Positions 17,272-26,899 are shown, counted from the stretch's first letter. The stretch: 64,000 nucleotides of DNA from Marinobacterium mangrovicola (GCF_004339595.1 NZ_SMFU01000007.1:1-64000), one strand, 5' to 3'. Program-made: numbers and translations. The notes: generated from the sequence alone by a model not told the origin.

Positions 17272-18684
17272 ATGGATACGCATTCGATGGCTGAACTGTC
17301 ACTGATCTGGCTGCGTAACGACCTGCGCCTGACCGACAACCCGGCCCTGACCTGGGCCTGCAAGCAGGCGGAGAAAACCGTAGCGGTGGTCACCCTGACC
17401 CCGCAAAGTTGGGAGTCCCACGGTGAGTCTGCTGCGCGCATGGGGCTCTGGCGCGATCAGCTGCGCTCGGTGGCGGAGCATCTGCAAAAACTGAATATTC
17501 CTTTGCGTGTGCTGCGCCTCGATTCATTCGATGACTGTGCGCCGGCGTTGACCGATCTGGTGCGGGAGCTCAATGCCGGCGCTTTGGCTTTCAACTACGA
17601 GTATCCGCTGAATGAGCGTAACCGCGACAGCGCCGTGTGCCAGGCGCTAGAGTCGGTCGGTGTTGAGGTGCGCGGTTTTCATGGCGAGCTGATTATTCCG
17701 CCGGGGCAGGTGCTTACTGGGCAGGGCGGGCCGTTCAAGGTCTACACCCCGTTCAGCCGTGCCTGGCGCCGTCGCCTCGCTGATTTCGACCGGCCGGTAC
17801 TGCCGGTGCCAGAGGCGCAGCAGACAACCGGGCTCGATTCGGATCCTGTGCCCGATGACCTGGACTATAAGCCGCTTCAGTACCGTGAAGACCTCTGGCA
17901 GGTTGGCGAAGAGGCGGTCAGCGAACGTCTTAACCGCTTTATCGATGAGCGGGAGCCGGACTATGCCGACAAGCGTGATTTCCCCGCGCTGCCAGCCACC
18001 TCTGCGCTCTCGCCCTATCTAACCATCGGTGCTATCTCACCGCGCCAGTGTATGGCGGCGCTGCGCGCGGCGGCAGGCTCGCGTGACTGGCTGGATTCCA
18101 GCTGGCTTAACGAGATCATCTGGCGCGAATTCTACCGTCACCTGCTGGTCGCTTTCCCGGGGTTGTCCCGGTTGGAACCGTTCCGGCCGGAAGTGGAGGA
18201 GAAGATCTCCTGGCTTAAAAACGATGCCGCGTTCGAGGCCTGGTGCAAAGGCGAAACCGGCTTTCCCATCGTCGATGCGGCGATGAAGCAGCTGCTGGAA
18301 ACCGGCTGGATGCATAATCGCCTGCGCATGGTGGTGGCTTCGTTCCTGACCAAACTGCTGCGAGTTGACTGGCGCCTGGGTGCCGACTTCTTTATGCGTC
18401 ACCTGATCGATGCGGACTTCGCCTCCAATTTGGGCGGCTGGCAGTGGAGCAGCTCAGTGGGTGCCGATGCCGCTCCCTATTTTCGTATATTTAATCCCCA
18501 GGCCCAGGGCGAGAAGTTTGACGCCGAAGGCCGTTTTGTCGCCCGCTGGTTGCCGCAGCTGGAGTCATTGAAACCGGGCAAGCCGCGCCAGCAGCCGGGT
18601 GCAGGTGCCGCGCTCGGCAGGCCGGAACCGGTGATCGACTATAAAAAGGCCCGCGCCGCCAGTCTCGACGACTACCAGTCCTGA
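17272..18684 (+). CDS. phrB: Deoxyribodipyrimidine photolyase
   Basis: Repairs cyclobutane pyrimidine dimers using blue light and reduced FAD. Its 470 residues match E. coli PhrB (472). The N-terminal antenna-binding Rossmann domain begins LIWLRNDLRLTDNPAL. The FAD-binding half contains EIIWREFYRHLL, then FPIVDAAMKQLLETGWMHNR and FASNLGGWQWSSSVG, with the conserved tryptophan chain. It sits behind rpoE-chrR with no separate promoter seen, which places it in the ECF-controlled photo-oxidative response, as described for such loci in other proteobacteria. Confidence 0.96.
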   Translation: MDTHSMAELSLIWLRNDLRLTDNPALTWACKQAEKTVAVVTLTPQSWESHGESAARMGLWRDQLRSVAEHLQKLNIPLRVLRLDSFDDCAPALTDLVRELNAGALAFNYEYPLNERNRDSAVCQALESVGVEVRGFHGELIIPPGQVLTGQGGPFKVYTPFSRAWRRRLADFDRPVLPVPEAQQTTGLDSDPVPDDLDYKPLQYREDLWQVGEEAVSERLNRFIDEREPDYADKRDFPALPATSALSPYLTIGAISPRQCMAALRAAAGSRDWLDSSWLNEIIWREFYRHLLVAFPGLSRLEPFRPEVEEKISWLKNDAAFEAWCKGETGFPIVDAAMKQLLETGWMHNRLRMVVASFLTKLLRVDWRLGADFFMRHLIDADFASNLGGWQWSSSVGADAAPYFRIFNPQAQGEKFDAEGRFVARWLPQLESLKPGKPRQQPGAGAALGRPEPVIDYKKARAASLDDYQS

Positions 18685-18732
18685 GGTCAGATCCCGTACC
18701 ATAGGCCTGTTAGTCAGCCGTGGGAGTAAAGT

Positions 18733-19350
18733 GTGGACGAGCAGTACCGGGTTCCTGTCAGCGAATTCGAGGTCGAGATTGAGATCAAGAAGAGTCGCTT
18801 TATCGCCACCGGCGTGCCGGTGAGCTCGGAACCGGAGATGCGTGCCTTTATCGAGTCGCAACGCCAGCGTTTTCCCTCCGCCAACCATCACTGTTCCGCC
18901 TATGTTATCGGTCCGCCGAACAAGCCCCGCGCTGCCGGCAGTGATGACGATGGTGAACCCTCAGGCACTGCCGGCAAACCGATGCTCAATGTCTTGATGG
19001 GTCAGGATGTGGGCGATGTTTGCGTGGTGGTGACCCGTTTCTTTGGCGGCATCAAGCTGGGTGCTGGTGGTCTGGTGCGCGCCTACGGCGCATCGGTCAA
19101 AGAGCTGCTGGCCGAATGGCCGCTGGAATCCCGCGAGCCGATGGCGGCGCTTATGCTGACCTTTCCCTATGATCAGCAGGGGTTCATCGACTCTATGATC
19201 GGCCGCTTTGAAGCCGCAGTGGCAGGCAGCGACTACGGCGCCGATGTGAGCCTGACTCTGACCCTGCCGCAGCGTAATATCGATGCACTGAGCAGCGCCC
19301 TGGATGAGCGTGCTCATCTGGGTGTCACCTATAAGGTAGATAACCGATAA
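18733..19350 (+). CDS. yigZ: YigZ/IMPACT family protein
   Basis: Conserved protein of 205 residues with the UPF0029/Impact N-terminal fold: KKSRFIATGVPV, then HHCSAYVIG, GEPSGTAGKPML and TRFFGGIKLGAGGLVRAYG. A short C-terminal ferredoxin-like domain (DUF1949) follows. Family members are linked to translation control or nucleic-acid binding; the bacterial role is not settled. The start is GTG at 18733 with GGGAG upstream. It lies 48 bases after the photolyase gene and may read through from it. Confidence 0.9.
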   Translation: MDEQYRVPVSEFEVEIEIKKSRFIATGVPVSSEPEMRAFIESQRQRFPSANHHCSAYVIGPPNKPRAAGSDDDGEPSGTAGKPMLNVLMGQDVGDVCVVVTRFFGGIKLGAGGLVRAYGASVKELLAEWPLESREPMAALMLTFPYDQQGFIDSMIGRFEAAVAGSDYGADVSLTLTLPQRNIDALSSALDERAHLGVTYKVDNR

Positions 19351-19387
19351 AGTGGTTCATTCATAAAGTCAGTAAGAGGCACGGAAT

Positions 19388-20713
19388 ATGCGGATGCAGT
19401 GGTCCGATCTGTTGACGACCAAACGCTACAGCCACGAGCGGGAAGTGGACCAGGAAGCGGGGCGCAGCCACTTCCATAAGGATCATGACCGCATTATCTT
19501 CTCCAGTGCCTTCCGCCGCTTGGGGCGCAAGACCCAGGTCCACCCCATGGCGCTCAACGACCATATCCATACCCGGCTGACCCACTCCATGGAGGTGGGT
19601 AGCCTCGGGCGCAGCCTGGGCATTCGGGTGGGTGAGCTGATCGCCGACCAGCTGCCGCCCTGGGCTTCGGCCCATGATCTTGGTGTGATTGTGCAGGCGG
19701 CCTGTCTGGCCCACGATATCGGCAATCCTCCCTTTGGCCACGCCGGCGAATACGCTATCCGTGACTGGTTCCGCCGCCGTGCCGACGACAGTAGATTTGC
19801 CGAACTGACCGAAGGTGAACGCCGTGATCTGCAGACCTTCGAGGGTAACGCCCAGGGTTTTCGCGTGGTCACCCGGATCGAGAACAACCTGTTCGATGGC
19901 GGCCTGCGCCTCACCTATCCAACCCTGGGAACGCTGCTGAAATACCCCTGGACCGCAGAGTACGGCGGCAAGAGAGGCAAGTTCAGCAGCTTTCTGGCCG
20001 AAGCCGAGATCCTCAACGCCCTGGGGCGTGAGCTGGGCATGATCCCCCAGGGAGAAAACCGCTGGAGCCGCCACCCGCTGGCTTACCTGATGGAGGCGGC
20101 GGATGATATCTGTTACGCCATTCTCGACCTTGAAGACGCCATCGAGCTGCACCTGCTGAGCTTTGACGAGGTCAAGCCGATCCTGCTGGAACTCTGCGGT
20201 GATCTGGAGTTCGATGACGAGATTTTCTCGACCCAGGCCTCGGCACGTCGCAAAATATCCGCCCTGCGCGGCAAGGCGATGGAAAACATGGTGAACTCGG
20301 TGGTCTGTGCTTTCATGGCCAACGACGACGCGATTCTACGCGGTGAATACAGCGGTGAGTTGCTCAGTGATGGTGATCCCATGGTGCGTGACGGTATCGC
20401 CCGGGCGAAGCGGATCGCCCGCGAACGGGTGTTCCCGGATACTCGCAAGGCGGAACTGGAAGTGGGCGCTTACACCACGCTGGGGGTGTTGCTGGATGCG
20501 TTTATCGAAGCGATCTGGGAGGTACACCAGCAGAGTGGAGAGGAACTGGGCTACCGCAGCCAGAAGATCCTCAATCTGATGGGTATCCACGCGCCCACTG
20601 GAGAAATGTCGCTTTACCAGCGCTATATGCGGGGGCTGGATTTCATCGGCGGAATGACCGATACCTATGCCACCTACCTGGCGCGTCAGATTGGCGGTGG
20701 CATCGGACTCTGA
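19388..20713 (+). CDS. dgt: Deoxyguanosinetriphosphate triphosphohydrolase-like protein (dGTPase)
   Basis: HD-domain enzyme that splits dNTPs, mainly dGTP, into nucleoside and triphosphate. It has 441 residues. The metal-binding set includes H66 in RLTHSMEVGS and the H109-D110 pair in AHDIGNPPFGH. An arginine-rich opening (SAFRRLGRKTQVHP) matches the dGTPase-like group, and the C-terminal MGIHAPTGEMSLYQRYMRGLDF is conserved in the proteobacterial branch. It lies in line with yigZ and yciH, 37 and 26 bases apart. Confidence 0.92.
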   Translation: MRMQWSDLLTTKRYSHEREVDQEAGRSHFHKDHDRIIFSSAFRRLGRKTQVHPMALNDHIHTRLTHSMEVGSLGRSLGIRVGELIADQLPPWASAHDLGVIVQAACLAHDIGNPPFGHAGEYAIRDWFRRRADDSRFAELTEGERRDLQTFEGNAQGFRVVTRIENNLFDGGLRLTYPTLGTLLKYPWTAEYGGKRGKFSSFLAEAEILNALGRELGMIPQGENRWSRHPLAYLMEAADDICYAILDLEDAIELHLLSFDEVKPILLELCGDLEFDDEIFSTQASARRKISALRGKAMENMVNSVVCAFMANDDAILRGEYSGELLSDGDPMVRDGIARAKRIARERVFPDTRKAELEVGAYTTLGVLLDAFIEAIWEVHQQSGEELGYRSQKILNLMGIHAPTGEMSLYQRYMRGLDFIGGMTDTYATYLARQIGGGIGL

Positions 20714-20739
20714 TTTGAATTAGATACAGGAAAAGATTT

Positions 20740-21114
20740 ATGGCTTCACTTCAGGATCAGCTCGGCAAGCTGGTTTATTCTACAGAGAAGGGGCGTCTCT
20801 GCCCGGGTTGCGGTGAGGAGCTCAGCGCCTGTATCTGTGACGAGCTGGCGGATAAAGAGCGGATCGCGGGGCTGGATGGCGTCGTGCGTATCCGCCGTGA
20901 AACCTCCGGCCGCAAAGGCAAGGGCGTGATCACCATCAGCGGTGTGCCGCTGGCGGAGAAAGAGTTGAAAGCACTGCTGAAAAAACTCAAGCAGCGCTGC
21001 GGTACTGGTGGGGCACTGAAGGATGGAATCCTGGAGATTCAGGGCGATCATCGGGACACCATCAAACAGGTGCTTGAGGCCGAGGGCTTCAAGGTCAAGC
21101 TGGCCGGCGGCTGA
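20740..21114 (+). CDS. yciH: SUI1/eIF1-like translation factor YciH
   Basis: Bacterial homologue of eukaryotic initiation factor eIF1, 124 residues. The core GVVRIRRETSGRKGKGVITISG and the closing EIQGDHRDTIKQVLEAEGFKVKLAGG-type region are typical of the family (positions about 45-124). Unlike E. coli YciH it carries an N-terminal cysteine cluster, C21, C24, C31 and C33, that could hold zinc. The role in bacteria is debated; initiation fidelity under stress has been proposed for E. coli. Confidence 0.9.
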   Translation: MASLQDQLGKLVYSTEKGRLCPGCGEELSACICDELADKERIAGLDGVVRIRRETSGRKGKGVITISGVPLAEKELKALLKKLKQRCGTGGALKDGILEIQGDHRDTIKQVLEAEGFKVKLAGG

Positions 21115-21171
21115 ACTCAGCGTCGGTGGAGAAGGCGGCAGGAAGCTGCGCTTTTCCGGGAGAATGAACTC

Positions 21172-21903
21172 ATGCGAGCGTTAATACTGGCGATTCTGCT
21201 AGGTGTTTCTTGTTCCGCAGCGGCGGAGATCTACCACTATGTCGATGACAAGGGGCGCAAGGTTTACGTTAACCGCGAAAGCCAGATACCCCACCGTTAT
21301 CGTGATCAGGTGGAAACACGAAAGGAACGCAGCGGCGGACAGGTCACACCTGTGGATCCTCAGCTGTCGGCGCTGCGCCATGAGCTGAACACCAGCCTTA
21401 GCAAACTGGACAAGGCGATCGATGAGCTGGTGACACCGGTGAAGGTACAGGGTAACCAGGTGATCGTACCGGTGCGTGCTGTCTACGGTAACCGCTCGGT
21501 CAACACTCGCATGCTGCTGGATACCGGTGCTTCCGGCACCGTATTTCATCGCAGTGCGCTTAAAGACCTGAACGGTGCTACCTACAGGGCGGGCCAGGCC
21601 CGGGTGGCCAGCGGTGAGATGATCGAGGTTCAGGGGATCAATCTGGATCGGGTTGAGATCGGCCCGTTCAAGATCGGCACCACCCAGGCGATGGTGATCG
21701 ACCCAATCAGCGGGGCAGGGCACGATGGCCTGCTCGGTATGGATTTTCTGCGCCAGGTGGATTATCGCATCGACTTCGATAACCAGCGCATTGTCTGGAT
21801 GCCTGACCGGCTGCGGGAGCTAGAGGAGCAGCGCGCCGATCTGGAGAAAAAGAAAGCGATGGATGCCGATGAGCTGATTGAGTCACTCTCAAGCGCTAAG
21901 TAA
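21172..21903 (+). CDS. Secreted retropepsin-like aspartic protease (clan AA), DUF4124 N-terminus
   Basis: Predicted periplasmic protease of 243 residues. A signal peptide covers 1-18. A DUF4124-like segment (EIYHYVDDKGRKVYVN) follows, then a helical linker and a clan AA domain of the TIGR02281 type with the single catalytic motif LLDTGASGTVFH (D117). Such proteins act as dimers, like retroviral proteases. The flap-like second half contains DGLLGMDFLRQVDY. A charged C-terminal helix (about 210-235) may form a coiled coil. The substrate is unknown. Confidence 0.85.
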   Translation: MRALILAILLGVSCSAAAEIYHYVDDKGRKVYVNRESQIPHRYRDQVETRKERSGGQVTPVDPQLSALRHELNTSLSKLDKAIDELVTPVKVQGNQVIVPVRAVYGNRSVNTRMLLDTGASGTVFHRSALKDLNGATYRAGQARVASGEMIEVQGINLDRVEIGPFKIGTTQAMVIDPISGAGHDGLLGMDFLRQVDYRIDFDNQRIVWMPDRLRELEEQRADLEKKKAMDADELIESLSSAK

Positions 21904-21939
21904 TCGGCACCCGCAACTTCAGGCCAGTAAAACTGCTGC

Positions 21940-22917
21940 TCAGCCCAGCTGCTGTTCCGCCAGTTTCAGGTCCAGGGTGGCCTTTAGCAGACGGTAGAGC
22001 TGGATCGCCGCGTCGATCTCTTCCTTACGGTTGGTCAGACTTTCTATGTTTAGTCCCAGCGGCAGTCCCAGCGGCAGGCAGGCTTCGATAATCTGATCCA
22101 GGCTGTTCTGGCAGATCCGAATCGACTCCAGCAGCGGGTTTTCCGCATCCAGAATACGCCAGCGGGTCGCCGGCGGAACGGAAATGCCCAGCCACTCCAT
22201 AAACTCCAGCGTTTTTGCACTACCGCAGGGTGAGAAGGTCAGCACGATGCGTTTGGGCTCGATACCGCGTTCGCGGCAAGTGCGGGCATAGCTGGCCAGC
22301 AGATCAGTAGTCGCCTGGGGGTTGTAAACCGCCTGAGAGACAAAGAACTCCACGCCGTTTTCCTGCTTGCCCAGAATACGCTCGTGCTCGTTGCCCTTGG
22401 TCGCGTGGCGCTCGGCGATGGTGACACCACCCAGATGGAAGGGGTGAGCGTTCGCGCCGATCGCCTTGTAGGCTTCCGGCAGCGGCAGGCGAATATCGCC
22501 GTCGGATGAGGGGCTGCCCACCAGAACCACGTTCTTCAGGTTGAAGTCGTTCCAGGTCTCTTCCAGCCACTTATCGAAGTCAGCGCGGTCGCGTTGTGCC
22601 ACGCTTTTGTAGGTGATCGTTTCACGGTCAGAGAGGGCGGAGATCAGACGTGAGTATTCACGTGGATCACGGGTGCGCTTGAACGGGAAGGGGCGCGGTG
22701 TATCGATACGCGCGCTCTCATCCTGAATGTCATAAACGATCAGTCCGTCGTACTCCAGTGCCGCCAGACGCCCCAGGAGTTTCTCGGCGATCTCCTGCAT
22801 CTGCTCGTCGCTGGTGCTCTCGCGGGGCGGAGTAGTGCCGATGAAGTACACGCCTCGGCTAGGGTCAGCAAACTTGTCGCGCAGGGTCTGGTGCATGGTG
22901 TAGGTCCACTCGTTCAT
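21940..22917 (-). CDS. Methylenetetrahydrofolate reductase-like protein
   Basis: Soluble TIM-barrel protein of 325 residues resembling the MetF family in its folate/FAD pocket segments (YDGLIVYDIQDES, VLVGSPSSDGDIRLPLPEAY, LGGVTIAERH, FFVSQAVYNPQAT and LTFSPCG). It is more divergent than E. coli MetF (296 residues), so a different C1-folate or related reaction is possible. It stands alone, convergent with the protease gene. No clear ribosome site stands out before the ATG. Confidence 0.7.
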   Translation of the reverse strand: MNEWTYTMHQTLRDKFADPSRGVYFIGTTPPRESTSDEQMQEIAEKLLGRLAALEYDGLIVYDIQDESARIDTPRPFPFKRTRDPREYSRLISALSDRETITYKSVAQRDRADFDKWLEETWNDFNLKNVVLVGSPSSDGDIRLPLPEAYKAIGANAHPFHLGGVTIAERHATKGNEHERILGKQENGVEFFVSQAVYNPQATTDLLASYARTCRERGIEPKRIVLTFSPCGSAKTLEFMEWLGISVPPATRWRILDAENPLLESIRICQNSLDQIIEACLPLGLPLGLNIESLTNRKEEIDAAIQLYRLLKATLDLKLAEQQLG

Positions 22918-23191
22918 TAAAAGCTGGCGAGCATTATAAACGTGAAAGAGATTCAGATCTTTTGGTTATATGATGAAATGTTTTGTGGTTGATGTGAGCC
23001 AGTCTCATAAAGAACTCTATTCCTGGCTAATCGGCAGGCGATCTGCCGGCTGGTTAGCGTTTGCCGCGTTTATGGTCGCAAAATAGCCAAACTAGTATAG
23101 GGTTATTTGAGGGAGGCAAGCGTCTGTATGAAGGCCAGGACTTCAGTTTCCCGCTAATAAGGACAACAAACCCGGGATGGGGCCGCCAGGT

Positions 23192-24331
23192 ATGAAGCAG
23201 ACCGATCTCACGCTGCTTGAACAGCTTAGAATCACTGAATTTGAAATCGAAAACCGCCAGCGTTTGTTTATGATCAGCGACGAGGATGTGCGTTTGATCG
23301 TCGAGGCGCGATCTATCGTCGAGGCGGGGCTTGATGCACTGGTCGATCGCTTTTATGACCTGCAGACCAGTGTGCCGGAAATCGCGCTGCTGATCGGCGA
23401 TGCGGAAACCCTGGGGCGGCTGCGCAATGCGCAGAAACGCTACATCTCGGACCTTTTCAGTGGTGTTTACGATATCGATTATGTGAACAACCGTCTGCGG
23501 ATCGGCTTGGTTCATAAGCGGATCGGTGTGGATACCACGCTCTATCTATCGGCGGTATATATCCTCAAGGCGTTGCTGAGCGACCTGCTCTCCGAGCATA
23601 TCGTTGATCTCAACCGCCGCGCCAAGACGCTGGCTGCGCTGGAAAAGGTTTTCCTGTTTGATATCACCCTGGTCTTCGAAACGTACATTCGTAGCCTGCT
23701 CTCCGAGATAGAGACCTCGCGCAAGAAATCCGAGCAATACGCCAGTTCCCTGGAGGAGAAGGTCAAGGACCGTACCCGCCAGTTGGAGCAGATGGCACGC
23801 ACCGATCCGCTAACAGGCTTGTTTAGTGTCCGCTACCTGGATGAAAGCCTGACCCGATACCTGCGTGCCGCAGAAAGACGTCTCGAGCCGGTAAGCCTGG
23901 TTTACATCGACGTGAACGATTTCAAAGAGTTCAACGATAGCCAGGGGCATCAGCGCGGTGATGAAATTTTGCGTGCGGTAGGTAGTGCTATCCGCCAGGT
24001 AAGTCGGGCTGAGGATGGTTGCTTCCGGTACGGTGGTGATGAATTCTGCATTATTTTGCCCAACTGTGATCGTGAGCAGGCGCAAAAAAACTATTGTGAC
24101 CGCCTGGTAGAAGAGCTCGATAAGGCGGAGCAGAATGTGGTTCTCAGCATCGGCATCGCACAGACCGGGCCGGAATCCTACGCCTCGGCCACGGCACTGA
24201 TCGCGCAGGCGGACAGCGCCATGTATCAGAGCAAGGCGGAGTTCAAATCCTGTCCTCAGCTCGATGGCGCAGAGTTGCCCGCTCTTGAGGCTGACCAGGT
24301 GACTGACGAGGCGCTGCTAAAGCAGAAATAG
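23192..24331 (+). CDS. Globin-coupled diguanylate cyclase
   Basis: Heme-based gas sensor that makes cyclic-di-GMP, like DosC/HemDGC. It has 379 residues from the chosen ATG. The globin-sensor domain (about 10-165) has the proximal heme histidine H108 in LVHKRIGVDTTLY. A linking helix with coiled-coil character follows (about 170-205). The GGDEF domain opens with DPLTGLFSVRYL and has an intact active site GGDEF at 281-285. It also has an intact inhibitory RxxD site (RAED) just before it, so feedback inhibition is expected. An ATG five codons upstream is possible. The 3' end overlaps the convergent mgtE gene by 15 bases. Confidence 0.92.
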   Translation: MKQTDLTLLEQLRITEFEIENRQRLFMISDEDVRLIVEARSIVEAGLDALVDRFYDLQTSVPEIALLIGDAETLGRLRNAQKRYISDLFSGVYDIDYVNNRLRIGLVHKRIGVDTTLYLSAVYILKALLSDLLSEHIVDLNRRAKTLAALEKVFLFDITLVFETYIRSLLSEIETSRKKSEQYASSLEEKVKDRTRQLEQMARTDPLTGLFSVRYLDESLTRYLRAAERRLEPVSLVYIDVNDFKEFNDSQGHQRGDEILRAVGSAIRQVSRAEDGCFRYGGDEFCIILPNCDREQAQKNYCDRLVEELDKAEQNVVLSIGIAQTGPESYASATALIAQADSAMYQSKAEFKSCPQLDGAELPALEADQVTDEALLKQK

Positions 24332-25654
24332 CGAGCCCAGTCCGAGGAATACCACAAACCCCACCACGTCGGTGACCGTGGTCAGGATCACGGAACCGGA
24401 TAGCGCCGGGTCGATCTTCAGCTTATCCAGCAGGATCGGGATCAGGACACCGGATAGCGCCGCCACGGCGATATTGACCACAATCGCCAGGGCGATGACC
24501 ACGCCGATGGCAAAACTGGAAAACCACCAGGACGCCACAATCCCGATCACCACCGCCCAGAGCACACCGTTCAGGCCGCCCACGCTGAGTTCCTTGCGTA
24601 GCAGCGGCATCACGTTAGCTGCGGTTATCTGACCCAGGGCGAGGCCGCGGATCATCAGTGTCAGGGTTTGGCTGCCGGCTATGCCGCCCATGGAGGCAAC
24701 CACCGGCATCAATACAGCCAGCGCCACGACCTGTTGCAGGGTGCCTTCAAACAGGCCGATCGCCCAGGAGGCGAGGAACGCCGTCAACAGGTTGATCCCC
24801 AGCCAGGTGGCGCGGCGACGGGAGGAACGCATCACCGGAGCGAACAGATCTTCCTCCTCATCGAGACCGGCGCTGGCCATCATCTGTGCCTCGTACTGCT
24901 CATGCAGCAGCTCCAGCGCCAGCCGCATCGACATTCTGCCCAGCAGCAGGCCGTTCTCATCCACCACGGGGAGTGCCGATAGCTCGGCATGTTCGAACGC
25001 TTCGGTGGCTTCCTTCAATGAACGCAAGGCTGAGAGCGGCTCTATCTCATCGTCGATCAGGTCGACCAGGGGGAGATGGTCTGGTTTGCCGAACAGTGAG
25101 AGTGTGGGGACAGCGCCGGTGTAGCGTCCGGTACGGTCGACCAGCCAGAGGTGGGTCGTATATTCCGGTACCTCACGGCGCAGCAGGCGCTCGGCGTCTC
25201 GTACGCGGCTGTTTTGCGGCAGGATTAGCAGGTCATGGTCGACATAACGGCCGATGGCATCTTCGTCATACTGCGCTGAACGCTCATAGTGGGCGCGCTG
25301 GCGTTCGTCCATGCGCGCCAGGGCGATATCGACCACATCGTCCGGCAGTGACTCGGCCAGTTCGATTAGGGTTTCTGCATCCAGGCCGGAGATCAGCTGA
25401 TCCAGCGTCTTACTGTCCAGGTCCTTGACCAGCGGCGCTCGCGCTTCGGCGCGCATCTCCACCAGTACATCGACCCGTTGTTCCTCGGGAACCTGTTCCC
25501 AGCACTCCTGACGTTCGTCACGGGGCAGGGATTCAAGCAGCAGCGCGACCTGATCTGCTTCAAGATCCTCGGCTACCTCGGCGTAGAGGGCGGCGTCCAG
25601 CTCCTCTTCGCTGCGAATAAGTTGTTCTATACGCTGGGTAATATCTTCGCTCAT
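24317..25654 (-). CDS. mgtE: Magnesium transporter MgtE
   Basis: Magnesium channel of the inner membrane, gated by intracellular Mg2+. Its 445 residues divide into an acidic N domain (about 1-125), a CBS pair (about 130-255, with GRYVDHDLLILPQNSRVRDA and LPVVDENGLLLGRMS), a plug helix and five membrane helices (about 285-445). The selectivity region is MPVVASMGGIAGSQTLTLMIRG. The start overlaps the stop of the upstream yjdF-like gene by one base, suggesting a joint transcript. Confidence 0.95.
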   Translation of the reverse strand: MSEDITQRIEQLIRSEEELDAALYAEVAEDLEADQVALLLESLPRDERQECWEQVPEEQRVDVLVEMRAEARAPLVKDLDSKTLDQLISGLDAETLIELAESLPDDVVDIALARMDERQRAHYERSAQYDEDAIGRYVDHDLLILPQNSRVRDAERLLRREVPEYTTHLWLVDRTGRYTGAVPTLSLFGKPDHLPLVDLIDDEIEPLSALRSLKEATEAFEHAELSALPVVDENGLLLGRMSMRLALELLHEQYEAQMMASAGLDEEEDLFAPVMRSSRRRATWLGINLLTAFLASWAIGLFEGTLQQVVALAVLMPVVASMGGIAGSQTLTLMIRGLALGQITAANVMPLLRKELSVGGLNGVLWAVVIGIVASWWFSSFAIGVVIALAIVVNIAVAALSGVLIPILLDKLKIDPALSGSVILTTVTDVVGFVVFLGLGSLFLL

Positions 25655-26280
25655 TACTCGCTGCCGCTGTTTCGGGAAATAGGGTAGAGGGGGAGCCGGG
25701 CCATCTGTGCGTCATGATAGCGGGGCAAGATGGCAAGTGCGAGAATCGCACCGATCAGCGCCATCAACATATCGGACTGGGTGTCCCAGACGTACCCCTG
25801 AGTGCCCAGGAAAGCCTCGGCCTCGGTGCCGCTCAGCAGCGCCACCCACCATTCAATCAGTTCATAGAACGCGCTCAGCGCCAGGCAAAAACAGGTCACC
25901 AGAAAGGCACACCAGCGTTTGCGGTTAATAATGCTCAGCCGCAGCAGCAGTTCACGGGCGATGATCGCCGGCACGAACCCCTGGGCAAGATGGCCGAGCT
26001 TGTCATAATTGTTGCGGCTCTGTCCGAGCGCTTCTGCCAGCCAATCGAAGGCGGGAACCTTGGCATAGGTATAGTGGCCGCCGACCATCAAAATGATGCA
26101 GTGGCCAAGGATCAGCCAGAGACAGAGCGGTGTCAGCGGAAAGCGCTTGTGGGTTGCTCCAAGGATAATCAGCGCAGCCAGGGCCGGGGCCACTTCCAGC
26201 CACCAGGTAAGGCGATCCTCAGGAGAGATGCCCGACCAGATCAACACAAGGGCAAATATCAGTATCCAGAGACGGAGCAC
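25654..26280 (-). CDS. yjdF: YjdF/DUF2238 family membrane protein
   Basis: Integral membrane protein of 208 residues with about six helices. The family signature includes GHYTYAKVPAFDWL, DKLGHLAQGFVPAIIARELLLR, SAFYELIEWW and GYVWDTQSDMLMALIGA. Conserved His, Glu and Asp face the membrane core, but the function is unknown. It is upstream of mgtE in the same direction and shares one base with its start. Confidence 0.88.
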   Translation of the reverse strand: MLRLWILIFALVLIWSGISPEDRLTWWLEVAPALAALIILGATHKRFPLTPLCLWLILGHCIILMVGGHYTYAKVPAFDWLAEALGQSRNNYDKLGHLAQGFVPAIIARELLLRLSIINRKRWCAFLVTCFCLALSAFYELIEWWVALLSGTEAEAFLGTQGYVWDTQSDMLMALIGAILALAILPRYHDAQMARLPLYPISRNSGSE

Positions 26281-26353
26281 GGCGCTATCCTTCTGCGGCC
26301 CATAGCTTAGTTATCAATATAGTCGCCGCGTCGGCTTCGTGGATCAATATCGA

Positions 26354-26899
26354 ATGGCCCTCAAATCAACGATTTATAAAGCAACCCTGAATATCTCCGA
26401 TCTGGATCGTCAGCACTACGCCGAATACCCGCTGACACTGGCGCTGCATCCGTCCGAAACGGAAACCCGTATGATGATCCGGCTGCTGGCATTCGCGCTT
26501 TACGCGGATGAGGCGCTGAGCTTTACGCGAGGCCTGTGTGTGGATGATGAGCCGGATCTCTGGCAGCACGCGCCCAACGGCGAGATCGAACGCTGGATCG
26601 AGGTCGGACTGCCTAGCGAAAAGCGTCTGCGCAAGGCATCCTCAAGAGCGAAAGAGGTAGTGTTGCTGGCGTACGGCACGGATCAGCAGTTCGACCCCTG
26701 GTTTCAGGGGGTACGTAAAGCTTTGATGCGTCTCGATAACCTGACAATTCTGCGGATCAATGAGAATGACTGTGAAGGGCTGACTGCGCTGGCTGAACGC
26801 CAGATGCGGTTGCAGTGTACGATTCAGGATGCTGAAGTCTGGCTGACCGGAGAAAGTGCCAGTGCGGCGGTGGTTCCCCGGCCAGTGCCTGTTGTCTGA
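26354..26899 (+). CDS. yaeQ: YaeQ family protein
   Basis: A compact 181-residue protein of the YaeQ family, which has a nuclease-like (PD-(D/E)XK) fold but no confirmed activity; E. coli YaeQ also has 181. The start ALKSTIYKATLNISDLDRQHY and the core LCVDDEPDLW, WIEVGLPSEKRLRKAS are typical, with E/D and K residues in the nuclease-fold positions. I used the ATG at 26354 because the family begins MALK. Confidence 0.92.
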   Translation: MALKSTIYKATLNISDLDRQHYAEYPLTLALHPSETETRMMIRLLAFALYADEALSFTRGLCVDDEPDLWQHAPNGEIERWIEVGLPSEKRLRKASSRAKEVVLLAYGTDQQFDPWFQGVRKALMRLDNLTILRINENDCEGLTALAERQMRLQCTIQDAEVWLTGESASAAVVPRPVPVV

